Assembly: GCA_934394585.1 (NCBI GenBank)
Contig: CAKRQU010000011.1
Span: forward strand, 1 to 56,206
DNA: 56,206 nucleotides
DNA from: an uncultured Eubacteriales bacterium
Lineage (GTDB): Bacteria; Bacillota; Clostridia; Oscillospirales; CAG-272
Direction: 5' to 3'
Under the pieces are notes generated by a model. The model saw nothing but the letters and a program-made list of their open reading frames with translations, was not told where the DNA came from and ran no database searches. Both the position numbers and the translations under genes were made by a program. Each line of letters opens with the position of its first letter. Within the stretch, counting starts at the first letter, position 1. Shown here piece after piece: positions 42,612 through 51,070 of the stretch.

Positions 42612-44804
42612 ATGGCAAGAGCAAAGAAAAAAACGGCAGTCGAAGAGCCGCAGGAAACGGCGGAGGTCACTTTACAGCCGATAACCGAAACCATAGAAAA
42701 AAACTATATGCCCTACGTGATGACGAGCATAATTTCGCGTGCCATCCCCGCGATAGACGGCTTCAAACCATCGCACAGAAAGCTGCTTTATACCATGTAT
42801 AAAATGGGACTGCTCACCGGCGCGAGAACAAAAAGCGCGAATGTGGTGGGGCAGACCATGAGGCTCAATCCTCACGGCGATATGGCTATATACGAAACGA
42901 TGGTGCGTCTGACACGCGGAAACGAAACTCTGCTTCATCCTTTTGTGGATTCAAAGGGAAGCTTCGGAAAGCAATACAGCGCGATGGCTTTTGCCGCGTC
43001 GCGTTATACGGAAGTAAAGCTCGACAAATTCTGCGCCGAAATTTTTTCGGGAATAGACAAAAATGCCGTGGATTTTACGGATAACTACGACAGCACCATG
43101 CGCGAACCGACTATACTGCCGACAACTTTCCCGAATATACTCGTTTCGCCAAACTCCGGTGTGGCGGTAGGTATCGCCTGCGAAATAGCTTCGTTCAATC
43201 TCGCAGAAATATGCGACGGCACGATAGCGACCCTGCGAAATCCCGATATAACGAGCGAGGAGCTTTCCGAGCTGATAAAGGCGCCCGATTTCGCGAGCGG
43301 CGCCTCCATTCTTTATAATAAAGACGATATAATATCCATTTACGAAACGGGCAGAGGCTCCGTAAATATGCGCTCGCGATATGTTTATGACAAGGAATCG
43401 AACTGCATAGATGTGCTGGAAATTCCTTTCGGCGTGACGATAGAGCAGATTATCGCCAAAATAACGGATCTGATAAAGCGCGGCGAGCTGAAGGAAGTGA
43501 CGGACGTACGCGACGAAATAGACCTGCACGGTTTCAAACTGACTCTCGATCTGCGCCGCGGAGCCGATCCCGAAAAGGTGATGGCGAAGCTTTTCAAAAA
43601 AACGCCGCTGGAAAGCAGTTTTGCCTGCAATTTCAACGTGATAATAGACAACGAGGCGCGTCAGCTCGGCGTGCGTGAAATACTTCTGGAATGGATAAAA
43701 TTCCGCATGAACTGTTACAGGCGCGAGCTGAAATTCGAACTTGACAAAAAAAGCGACAAACTGCATCTGCTCGTCGGTTTGGGCACGATACTTCTCGATC
43801 TCGACAAAGCCATAAAAATAGTCCGCGAAACGGCGCGCGACAAGGATGTCGTGCCTAACTTGATGGCGGGTTTCAATATAGACGAAATTCAGGCGGAATA
43901 TATAGCGGAAATAAAGCTGCGCAATTTCAACCGCGAATATATCATAGAGCGCATAAAAGAGATAGAATCTCTGAAAAAAGAGATAGAGGAGCTTCGCTCC
44001 GTAATAGATTCCGACGCAAAGCTGAAACGCAGAATAATAAAACAGCTGGAGGAAATAAAAACGAAATACGGTATCCCGCGCAAAACCATGATAATTTACG
44101 AGGATACTCTGCCGAAATTCGATGCCGAGAGCTTCATTGAAAATTACAATGTGAAGCTGGTGCTGACGGATGAAAGCTATTTCAAGAAAATAACTCTCCA
44201 GTCGCTGCGCGGAAACGACGAGCAGAAGCTGAAGGAAGGCGACTGCGTACTGCAAAGCGAGGATGCGGAAAATATTTCCCAGCTGATGTTTATCGGTTCT
44301 CTCGGAAATATGTACCGCGCAAAGGCGAGCGATTTTTCAAATTGCAAGGCGAGCGAATTCGGCGATTATCTGCCGGCAAAGCTGAAATGCGACGGCGACG
44401 AGAAAATAAAGCTGATGCGCGCCGATGTGAATTACGAAAGCGAGGACAATCTGATTTTCGTTTTCGAAAACGGCAAAGCCGTGCGCATCCCGATTTCCGC
44501 TTATGCGACAAAAGCACCGAGAAAAAAACTGGTGAAGGCTTTCAATACGAATTCGCCCCTCGTCGGCGCTTTTTATGAAGAAGCGGGGAAGAATACCGAA
44601 ATATTCATGAAAAGCGGCACAAAGGGCATAACGGTAAATTCAAAACTCATCCCGCAGAAGGCTTCGCGCACATCGGCGGGAGCGCAGATATTCACGCTGA
44701 AAAAAGATGCAAAAATAGACGTGGCATCCGTCGATATGCAAAGATATCCGGAAAGCGCGAAATGCCGCAAAACAAAAGTGCCGGCGACAGGCTCGGCGCT
44801 CTGA
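42612..44804 (+). CDS. Type IIA DNA topoisomerase subunit A (ParC/GyrA-like)
   Basis: A 730-residue DNA-cleaving subunit. The active-site tyrosine is Y132 in AFAASRYTEVKL. The DNA-gate helix reads LNPHGDMAIYETM, so the position of GyrA Ser83 is Met91 and that of Asp87 is Glu95. A long coiled-coil stretch with the exit gate lies at about 350-480. The C-terminal part is a short beta-pinwheel-like region without a recognisable GyrA box (QRRGGKG), which supports a ParC-like enzyme rather than a supercoiling gyrase. AAAGGAG precedes the ATG. The response-regulator gene follows after 24 bases. Confidence 0.85.
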   Translation: MARAKKKTAVEEPQETAEVTLQPITETIEKNYMPYVMTSIISRAIPAIDGFKPSHRKLLYTMYKMGLLTGARTKSANVVGQTMRLNPHGDMAIYETMVRLTRGNETLLHPFVDSKGSFGKQYSAMAFAASRYTEVKLDKFCAEIFSGIDKNAVDFTDNYDSTMREPTILPTTFPNILVSPNSGVAVGIACEIASFNLAEICDGTIATLRNPDITSEELSELIKAPDFASGASILYNKDDIISIYETGRGSVNMRSRYVYDKESNCIDVLEIPFGVTIEQIIAKITDLIKRGELKEVTDVRDEIDLHGFKLTLDLRRGADPEKVMAKLFKKTPLESSFACNFNVIIDNEARQLGVREILLEWIKFRMNCYRRELKFELDKKSDKLHLLVGLGTILLDLDKAIKIVRETARDKDVVPNLMAGFNIDEIQAEYIAEIKLRNFNREYIIERIKEIESLKKEIEELRSVIDSDAKLKRRIIKQLEEIKTKYGIPRKTMIIYEDTLPKFDAESFIENYNVKLVLTDESYFKKITLQSLRGNDEQKLKEGDCVLQSEDAENISQLMFIGSLGNMYRAKASDFSNCKASEFGDYLPAKLKCDGDEKIKLMRADVNYESEDNLIFVFENGKAVRIPISAYATKAPRKKLVKAFNTNSPLVGAFYEEAGKNTEIFMKSGTKGITVNSKLIPQKASRTSAGAQIFTLKKDAKIDVASVDMQRYPESAKCRKTKVPATGSAL

Positions 44805-44828
44805 TAAAGCCAAAGGAGGACTTACCGC

Positions 44829-45452
44829 ATGAAAATACTGCTGGTTTCTTATGACAGAATCTATTCGCGTATGCTTTCGCTTTGCCTTGACGAAAAGGGC
44901 GCCGAGGCGGAAATAAAAACTCCGGAGGAGCTTCCTTGCCCGGGAGAATTCGATCTGGTTCTGCTCGATGCGGGCGCTTTTTCAGCCGCAAAAAAGCTTC
45001 CGCCGGTATGCGTCGTTCTTTACGGTACGGAAGAGCAGCTGCGCGCGGTGGATGACGAGGCTTGTGCCGATTATTTCATATTGCCGCGTCCATTTTCCAT
45101 AGACGAGCTTTACGGCATAATTTTTTCGGGAAGAAGCGAAAAGGCGGAAAACAATATACCCGAGCGAAAGCTCGGCATCGTGCTGGACGGCAAAAACCGA
45201 CTGGTATATATAAAAGGCGAAAAGGTTTTTCTTTCGCACAGGGAATTTGATCTTTTCGCCCTGCTCATGGCAAACAGGGGTACTCCTGTTTCCAGAGAAG
45301 ATGCGGCGGCTGTTTTTCTCGGCGATGAAACAGATATGAAAAGCAATGTGGTGGATGTTTATGTGAAATATCTGCGCACGAAAATAGATGAGAGATTCGG
45401 CATAAAGCTGATAAAGACCGTGCGCGGCGCGGGCTATATGATAAGCATGTAA
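44829..45452 (+). CDS. OmpR/PhoB-type response regulator with a degenerate receiver
   Basis: A 207-residue protein: an N-terminal receiver-like domain (1-105) and a C-terminal winged-helix DNA-binding domain (about 112-207, with SHREFDLFALLMANRG, VVDVYVKYLRTKID and TVRGAGYMI). The phosphoacceptor position is kept (D47 in VLLDAG), but the acidic pair is reduced to D9 and the conserved lysine is replaced (R87 in ILPRPF). No histidine kinase gene is nearby. It may work without phosphorylation. It sits between the topoisomerase A gene and addA with short gaps (24 bases on each side). Confidence 0.85.
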   Translation: MKILLVSYDRIYSRMLSLCLDEKGAEAEIKTPEELPCPGEFDLVLLDAGAFSAAKKLPPVCVVLYGTEEQLRAVDDEACADYFILPRPFSIDELYGIIFSGRSEKAENNIPERKLGIVLDGKNRLVYIKGEKVFLSHREFDLFALLMANRGTPVSREDAAAVFLGDETDMKSNVVDVYVKYLRTKIDERFGIKLIKTVRGAGYMISM

Positions 45453-45476
45453 AATTTTCACCGAAAGGAAAGCGGC

Positions 45477-48400
45477 ATGGCTGATATAAAATGGACTCCG
45501 TCACAGCGGCAGGCGATAGAAGCGGACGGCAGAAATATCTGCGTTTCCGCCGCCGCGGGAAGCGGAAAAACCACCGTACTGACCAACAGAATAACGGAAA
45601 GAATATGTTCGCCTGCAATAAGAGCGGATATTTCCCGCATGCTGGTGGTGACATATACGCACGCGGCAGCCGACGAGCTGAAAAGCCGCCTCGGAAAAGC
45701 GATAGATTCCGCGCGCGAAAAAGCGCCTTTTGACAGGCATCTTGCGCGGCAGGCGCTCCTTTTGCCGTGCGCGAAAATAAGCACTGTTCACAGCTTTTGC
45801 CTCGATCTCATCCGCGCGAATTTCCGCGAGCTGGATATTCCTTCCGATATACATGTGGCGGACGAAACCGTAGTGGCGAGAATACGCACGGAAATATGCG
45901 AGGAGCTTATTTCCGATTATTACGACGGGAAAATCGCCGGCGAATACGCCATGGAAGATTTCAGGCGTTTTGTGAATACATTCGGAAATCCCGAGAATGC
46001 CGATGCGCTGATAAAAACGGTGTGCACGTTTTACGATAAGCTCGGCGAAACACCGGACGGCACAGATACTCTCGATTTTTACGCGGCGGAATGCGAAAAT
46101 GCGCGCGGTGCGGATTTCTTTTCGTCGAAATGGGGCGCGGAAATAAAAAAATATCTCGCCTCCGCGATGGAATATTACGAAAAAACAGATACGGCGGCGC
46201 TGGAATACATCGGCAAAAATCCCGATTACGAGAAGTACGCCGCCGCTTTTGAAGACGATCTTTTCCTGATACGGTCGCTTCGCGCGGAAAATATAAATTA
46301 TGATCGGGCGGCTTGCCTGCTCGGGTCATACAGCCCGACGAAATTCGGCTCGCTGAAAAAGGGAACAGTAAAAACGCAGGAAATCCTCTTTTTTGTCGAA
46401 TGCAGAAATGATTTCAAGGCGGAAGTGAAAAAGCTGGCGGACGGATATTTCTGCTTTACGCGCGAAGCCGTAAGCGAAGCTTTTGACTTTACGGCACGGG
46501 CGGCAAGGGACTTAAAAAAATTTCTCACGCTTTTCGACAGGCGTTTTTCCGAGGAGAAAAAGCAGAAAAAAATACTCACTTATGCCGATATGGAGCGATT
46601 TGCCCTGAAGCTTTTGTGGGACAGAGAAAACGATGATAAAACCGATATCGCCCGCGCCGTCTGCGAAAGAACGGACGAAATCTATGTGGACGAATATCAG
46701 GATACAAACCCAGTACAGCACAAGATTTTTTCACTGATATCGCGCGGCGACAATCTTTTCGCCGTGGGAGATATGAAGCAGAGCATTTACGGTTTTCGCG
46801 GCAGTTATCCCGAAATTTTCAAATCCATGACGGACAATGCCGTGAAATACGGGACAGATACGGAAAAAACGCCTGCAAAAGTATTTCTTTCGGAAAATTT
46901 CCGCTCTTATGCCGAGATACTCGGATATACAAACAGCGTTTTCGAAAAGCTGATGAATGTGGAAGGCGCATGCGGCTACGGCGAGGATGAAAAACTGGTT
47001 TGCGGCAAAAAACAGGGCAACAAAAAGGTCGAAGTCCACATAGTCGAAAAGAAAACGAAAGCTGCCGACGAGATTTCGAGCGAGGCGGATTTTGTCGCGC
47101 GGAAAATAAACTCGCTCATTGGCACGAAAAAAGCGGACGGCTCGCCTCTCACGGCTGGCGATGTGGCGATCCTTCTGCGCGACGCGAAAAACAAAGCCGC
47201 CGCTTACGAAAGGGCGCTGAAAAAATACGGAATACCGTGCGAAAGCACGAAAACAGACAGCTTTTTTGAAAATCCGGAAATACTTCTCGCGTATTCGCTA
47301 CTGAATACGGTGGATAATCCATCGCGCGACGCATATCTTGCCGCCACGCTGAAAAGCCCGCTTTACGGCTTCACTCTGGATGAGCTGATATATGTGCGGA
47401 GAAAAACGAAAAGCGGCACGCTTTTCGAGGCGCTGAAAGCGTTTGTGGCTGATACCGGATTTGAAAAAGGCGAAAGATTCCTTCGCGACAACAGGAAATA
47501 CCGCGCGCTCGCCGCGGCTTTGCCGATAGATAAGCTGATATGGCAGATATACGGTGAAACGGGTCTTTTCTGCATACCGTATACGGGCGAGGGCGGCACC
47601 GTGCATGCGGAAACGGCGCGCGCAAATCTGTTGCAGCTCTACCGCTGGTCCTCCGATTTTGCAAAAGGCAGCGGCGGGCTTCACGAATTTCTGCAATTTG
47701 TAAACGATGCCATGGAAAGCGGCAAAAAGGTAAAGGAAACTGGCGCCGCGGAGCGCACGGACTGCGTGAAAATAGTCACCGTACATTCCGGAAAAGGACT
47801 GGAATATCCCGTTTGTTTCCTCTGCGACTGCAATAAGGCGATAGAGGACAAAAACGCCGCGGACAATATTCTTTTCGATCATACGCTGGGCATAGCGCCG
47901 AAAATCCCCTCCGGAAACGGTTTTTATATTTTCGATACGCCGCTCTGCGCCGCTTTGCGCATGAAAAGGAAAAGCGATATCGTTTTTGAGGAAACGCGGC
48001 TTTTGTATGTAGCCATGACGCGTGCAAAAGAAAGGCTTTTCATAACCGCGCAGGCGGAGCCGAGAAAAGATGCCTCGACAGAGGATATTTATAATCCTGC
48101 AAAATACATTATGAAAAGCGGATTTTATTCATTTTATCTGCTTTTCAATTCGGGCGGATATCTCGATATGGTGCTCAGCGCATGCCCCGTTTCGCCAGAT
48201 ATGGAATTATCGTTTTCCCACGGGGATGAGGCTGAAGAGGAATATGAAACAGCCGCGCGGGAAAGCACCGATGATATATCGGAAAGCAAAATAGAAGAAA
48301 TACTGAAACGGCTCGATTTCAGATATAAATATGCGGATATGACAAAAATTCCGTCCAAACTCTCCGTTTCAAAGCTTTATCCCGCCGTGCTCGACGATGA

Positions 48401-49034
48401 CGGCATGTATGCAAATCTCGACGACGAAGAAAAAACGGAAACAAAAATGCCGCGCTTTATGATGGAAAGCGAAAGCGACGACATGACGGCAGCCGAACGC
48501 GGAATAGCCATACATACCTTTATGCAGTTTGCGGATTTTGAGAATGTGATGAAAAACGGCATAGAGGCGGAGCGCGAACGGCTGATAGAAAAAGGATTTC
48601 TTTTTGCCGCTTCGAGAGAAAAGCTCGATATGAAAAAACTCGCCGCTTTTTTTGCCGGCGATACGGCAAAAATGATAATGAACGCAAAAAAAGTGTACCG
48701 CGAAAAGCGCTTTCTCATAAACTATCCCGCAGAGCTTTTTACCCGTGATAAAGAAAAGGCGGAATTGTATTCGGGGCAGGAGGTACTTGTCCAGGGTGTA
48801 ATCGACTGCGTGCTTTTTGACGAAAACGGGGAAATTATACTTATAGATTACAAGACAGACAGCTTTTCAAAAGGCACATCGCCGGAATATATACGCAAAA
48901 CTCTGCGCGAGCGACACAGATTGCAGCTCGGATACTACAAATATGCATGCGAGCGCATGTTCGGCAAAAACGTGGCGCATGTTCTCATATATTCATTTTC
49001 ATTAAGCGAAGCGGTGGAAATTTACGATTTATAA
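45477..49034 (+). CDS. addA: ATP-dependent helicase/nuclease subunit A
   Basis: A 1185-residue UvrD-type helicase with a C-terminal nuclease. Walker A is AAAGSGKTTVL (25-35); the DEYQDTN Walker B motif lies near residue 405; VTVHSGKGLEYPVCFL is motif V and TRAKERL motif VI. The nuclease motif EIILIDYKTDSFS is near residue 1120. With AddB it resects double-strand ends. It is 24 bases after the response-regulator gene and 17 bases before a membrane protein gene. The two subunits are encoded apart in this genome (addB at 35586-38843). Confidence 0.95.
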   Translation: MADIKWTPSQRQAIEADGRNICVSAAAGSGKTTVLTNRITERICSPAIRADISRMLVVTYTHAAADELKSRLGKAIDSAREKAPFDRHLARQALLLPCAKISTVHSFCLDLIRANFRELDIPSDIHVADETVVARIRTEICEELISDYYDGKIAGEYAMEDFRRFVNTFGNPENADALIKTVCTFYDKLGETPDGTDTLDFYAAECENARGADFFSSKWGAEIKKYLASAMEYYEKTDTAALEYIGKNPDYEKYAAAFEDDLFLIRSLRAENINYDRAACLLGSYSPTKFGSLKKGTVKTQEILFFVECRNDFKAEVKKLADGYFCFTREAVSEAFDFTARAARDLKKFLTLFDRRFSEEKKQKKILTYADMERFALKLLWDRENDDKTDIARAVCERTDEIYVDEYQDTNPVQHKIFSLISRGDNLFAVGDMKQSIYGFRGSYPEIFKSMTDNAVKYGTDTEKTPAKVFLSENFRSYAEILGYTNSVFEKLMNVEGACGYGEDEKLVCGKKQGNKKVEVHIVEKKTKAADEISSEADFVARKINSLIGTKKADGSPLTAGDVAILLRDAKNKAAAYERALKKYGIPCESTKTDSFFENPEILLAYSLLNTVDNPSRDAYLAATLKSPLYGFTLDELIYVRRKTKSGTLFEALKAFVADTGFEKGERFLRDNRKYRALAAALPIDKLIWQIYGETGLFCIPYTGEGGTVHAETARANLLQLYRWSSDFAKGSGGLHEFLQFVNDAMESGKKVKETGAAERTDCVKIVTVHSGKGLEYPVCFLCDCNKAIEDKNAADNILFDHTLGIAPKIPSGNGFYIFDTPLCAALRMKRKSDIVFEETRLLYVAMTRAKERLFITAQAEPRKDASTEDIYNPAKYIMKSGFYSFYLLFNSGGYLDMVLSACPVSPDMELSFSHGDEAEEEYETAARESTDDISESKIEEILKRLDFRYKYADMTKIPSKLSVSKLYPAVLDDDGMYANLDDEEKTETKMPRFMMESESDDMTAAERGIAIHTFMQFADFENVMKNGIEAERERLIEKGFLFAASREKLDMKKLAAFFAGDTAKMIMNAKKVYREKRFLINYPAELFTRDKEKAELYSGQEVLVQGVIDCVLFDENGEIILIDYKTDSFSKGTSPEYIRKTLRERHRLQLGYYKYACERMFGKNVAHVLIYSFSLSEAVEIYDL

Positions 49035-49051
49035 ACGAAAGGAAAAACAAA

Positions 49052-49564
49052 ATGAAAAGATTGCTCAAAAATCCCGTGGTGATACTGATGGCGCTGATCC
49101 CGGCAGCCGCCTCCGCTCTGTATATCCCGATACTCGGCTTTGCCGTAAAGGATATTTATCTGTGGAAAATACCTATAGTGCGCCCTCTGGAGCATATATC
49201 CGTTCTCGGCATAGCTATGCTCGTCGGCGCGGTGGTAGGCTGGGGATTTGTCGGCGCATATTTCGCCAAAAAAAGAGCTTCGCTCCTGCAGGGAATACTC
49301 ATAGCGCATATTATCCCCATAGTATGCACGGTGCTTTACAGTATTTTCGGCATAATAGGCACTCTGGGCGACAGCGAAACGCTGAAAACCGCTGGCGATC
49401 TCATCGGCGTGCTCGGCATGGGATTTTTCAATACCGTGGGCACTTATGTTTATCTGATAACCCCTGTGAAATTTTTTGAAATTTATCTCGATTTGATAGT
49501 AATGGCGGGAATTTTCGCCATAGGATACGCAATAAAAATGTCCCGCGGGGCAAAACGCAAATAA
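49052..49564 (+). CDS. Membrane protein of unknown function
   Basis: A 170-residue protein with four hydrophobic segments (about 8-30, 43-66, 72-100 and 135-160) and a basic C-terminus. It is not recognised. ATG 49052 follows GAAAGGA; a longer frame from 48947 lies inside addA. It is probably the last gene of the run that begins at 40590. Confidence 0.72.
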   Translation: MKRLLKNPVVILMALIPAAASALYIPILGFAVKDIYLWKIPIVRPLEHISVLGIAMLVGAVVGWGFVGAYFAKKRASLLQGILIAHIIPIVCTVLYSIFGIIGTLGDSETLKTAGDLIGVLGMGFFNTVGTYVYLITPVKFFEIYLDLIVMAGIFAIGYAIKMSRGAKRK

Positions 49565-49593
49565 TTGATTATTTTATCGAAGCCTGTAAAATT

Positions 49594-49621
49594 AACATAT
49601 AAATTCATCCCTCATACTATA
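49594..49621 (+). promoter_or_regulatory. Candidate mother-cell (sigma-K/E type) sporulation promoter
   Basis: CATACTATA at 49613-49621 matches the sigma-K -10 pattern CATAnnnTA, and AACA at 49594-49597 lies at about the right distance (15-16 bases) for a sigma-K -35. No sigma-A pair is evident for the small gene downstream. This is a pattern match only. Confidence 0.4.
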
Positions 49622-49679
49622 TAACAGGTAGGCAAAACTTGCCGCTAATAGCCGCTTTTGCGGCGAAGGGAGGATATTT

Positions 49680-49769
49680 ATGAACTGTCTTTGCAATCTT
49701 TTCGATAATAACAACTGCATCTGGATACTCGTTATTGCCTGCATTCTGATATGCTGCTGCAACGGCTGA
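49680..49769 (+). CDS. 29-residue cysteine-rich membrane peptide
   Basis: The frame starts at ATG 49680 and stops at TGA 49769, with an AGGGAGG ribosome site 5-12 bases upstream. The peptide begins MNCLCNLFDNNNC, has a hydrophobic helix (IWILVIACILI) and ends CCCNG, with seven cysteines in 29 residues. It has a signal-free single membrane segment with cysteine clusters on both sides. Two hairpins precede it (49631-49666) and its mRNA has a structured 3' part and a terminator at 49859. Short cysteine-rich single-pass peptides are known in spore formers, but I cannot name the family. The promoter pattern suggests expression during sporulation. Confidence 0.65.
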   Translation: MNCLCNLFDNNNCIWILVIACILICCCNG

Positions 49770-49858
49770 TGACCCTGTCCGAAGCGACGGGAAAGGCAGC
49801 TCCCGTAGGAAATAATGCCTCATAAGCAATGTCTGCCGGAAGTGAATATTTGTTTTTA

Positions 49859-49896
49859 AAATAACGGCGGCGGTTTTTCCTCCGCCGTTATTTTTG
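49859..49896 (+). terminator. Intrinsic terminator after the cysteine-rich peptide gene
   Basis: AATAACGGCGG and CCGCCGTTATT form a stem around a T-containing loop, followed by a T-run. About 90 bases of 3' leader between the stop and this hairpin hold a perfect 6-bp stem (ACGGGA with TCCCGT, about 49787-49806). Confidence 0.85.
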
Positions 49897-49936
49897 CTGT
49901 TTTCTTGTTATTTATGATATATATGTGTATTTTCTC

Positions 49937-49965
49937 TTGACAAAAATCGGTTTTTGGTATAAAAT
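49937..49965 (+). promoter_or_regulatory. Sigma-A promoter of the lipoprotein gene
   Basis: A perfect TTGACA at 49937-49942 and TAAAAT at 49960-49965 with a 17-base spacer, 55 bases before the start codon. Confidence 0.8.
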
Positions 49966-50019
49966 AATTACAGCAGAGCTTCGGCATAGCCGCGGCGATA
50001 AAAATTTGAAGGAGATACT

Positions 50020-50832
50020 ATGAAAAAGTTTTTAGCTATTATTCTCACCATTGCATTTGCATTTACAATGGTACTGGCATTTACATCCTGCGGTGAAAAA
50101 GAACTTACCGTGGCAGAGCTTTATGCGGAGGCTTACAAAAAGACTTCCGAACTGGATTCGTTCGACGCAACCGCAAAAATGACAATCGCTGTTTCTTCCG
50201 AAGGCCTTTCCATGGATATTCCCGTGGAATACTCGATGAAAGCTTCCGGTCTGAAATCCGGCAAGATGCAGACGAGCGGCACAATGAAGATGACAGCTAT
50301 GGGCATTTCTCTTGATATACCTTTCTATTCCGATGGTGAATATGTTTATATGAGCATGTTCGGTCAGAAAATGAAGCAGTCTGCAAAAGACAGCGAAGTA
50401 AATACCGATGAAATAACTGGTATTATCAAAAATCTTGACGAGCCTACTCTCAAGGACGCTACGGCTACCGACAATGAAGACGGTTCCAAAACGATAGAAA
50501 TCGTATATGACGAAGAAAACTTCAAGAAAGTATTCAGCGATCTTATCGATTCCGTTATGGACAGCGTAGGCGCAGATGCCGCTACAGCTGAAGGCGTGAA
50601 GATAAACATTTCCAACATGAAGCAGAAAGTTACAATAAACGCCGACAAGTATATCAGTGCTACTTCGGTTTCCTTTGATATCGAAGTGGAAATTACAGAA
50701 GACGGCGAGACGCAGAACGCTAAGCTTTCTATGACGATGGATATCACATACAATAATATCGGCACAGAAGTTAAAGTGGACGTTCCCACGGATCTCGACC
50801 AGTATGAGGAATCTTCTTCTTTGCACGAATAA
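50020..50832 (+). CDS. Putative lipoprotein with a LppX/LprG-like fold
   Basis: A 270-residue secreted lipoprotein. The signal is clear: MKKFLAIILTIAFAFTMVLA followed by the lipobox FTSC, giving a lipidated cysteine near residue 24. The mature part has repeated alternating beta-strand pattern with amphipathic strands rich in Thr, Ser and Lys (for example SGTMKMTAMGISLDIPFYSDGEYVYMS, about 90-116). This is the style of DUF6612/LppX-LolA-like half-barrels that bind lipids or hydrophobic ligands. The function is unknown. Codon use suggests strong expression. It is a single-gene unit with a consensus promoter, an AAGGAGA site and a terminator. Confidence 0.8.
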   Translation: MKKFLAIILTIAFAFTMVLAFTSCGEKELTVAELYAEAYKKTSELDSFDATAKMTIAVSSEGLSMDIPVEYSMKASGLKSGKMQTSGTMKMTAMGISLDIPFYSDGEYVYMSMFGQKMKQSAKDSEVNTDEITGIIKNLDEPTLKDATATDNEDGSKTIEIVYDEENFKKVFSDLIDSVMDSVGADAATAEGVKINISNMKQKVTINADKYISATSVSFDIEVEITEDGETQNAKLSMTMDITYNNIGTEVKVDVPTDLDQYEESSSLHE

Positions 50833-50851
50833 TTAAACAGAGATGAAAAGC

Positions 50852-50885
50852 AAAAACTCCCGCCATCAAGGCGGGAGTTTTTTTG
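50852..50885 (+). terminator. Intrinsic terminator after the lipoprotein gene
   Basis: AAAACTCCCGCC and GGCGGGAGTTTT form a 12-bp stem with a 4-base loop and a T-tract. It can also serve minus-strand transcription coming from glyS. Confidence 0.92.
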
Positions 50886-51047
50886 CATTTTGCTGAAATC
50901 TGTTTTCCTGTTTTTGAAATAGTATTATATGCATATCATCGACGAGAGTAAGATCAAAATTTGCATACACCTTTCCCGAAATGAACACAATGCCCGCTCC
51001 TTTGCAATTCCCTCATCAATCGGAAGATACAGCTCGCAGCTGTGCAT
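50866..51047 (-). pseudogene. Possible remnant of a small gene downstream of glyS
   Basis: After the glyS stop, a frame starting at 51047 reads MHSCELYLPIDEGIAK for 16 codons and continues as an unconvincing tail to 50925. Shifting one base near the AAAGGAG at about 51000 gives a more protein-like continuation, GAGIVFISGKVYANFDLTLVDDMH, ending at 50866 in the terminator. No clear ribosome site precedes it. This looks like a small frameshifted gene or a chance pair of frames; confidence is low. Confidence 0.3.
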
Positions 51048-51070
51048 TTTTTCTTTTACGGTTATATATT

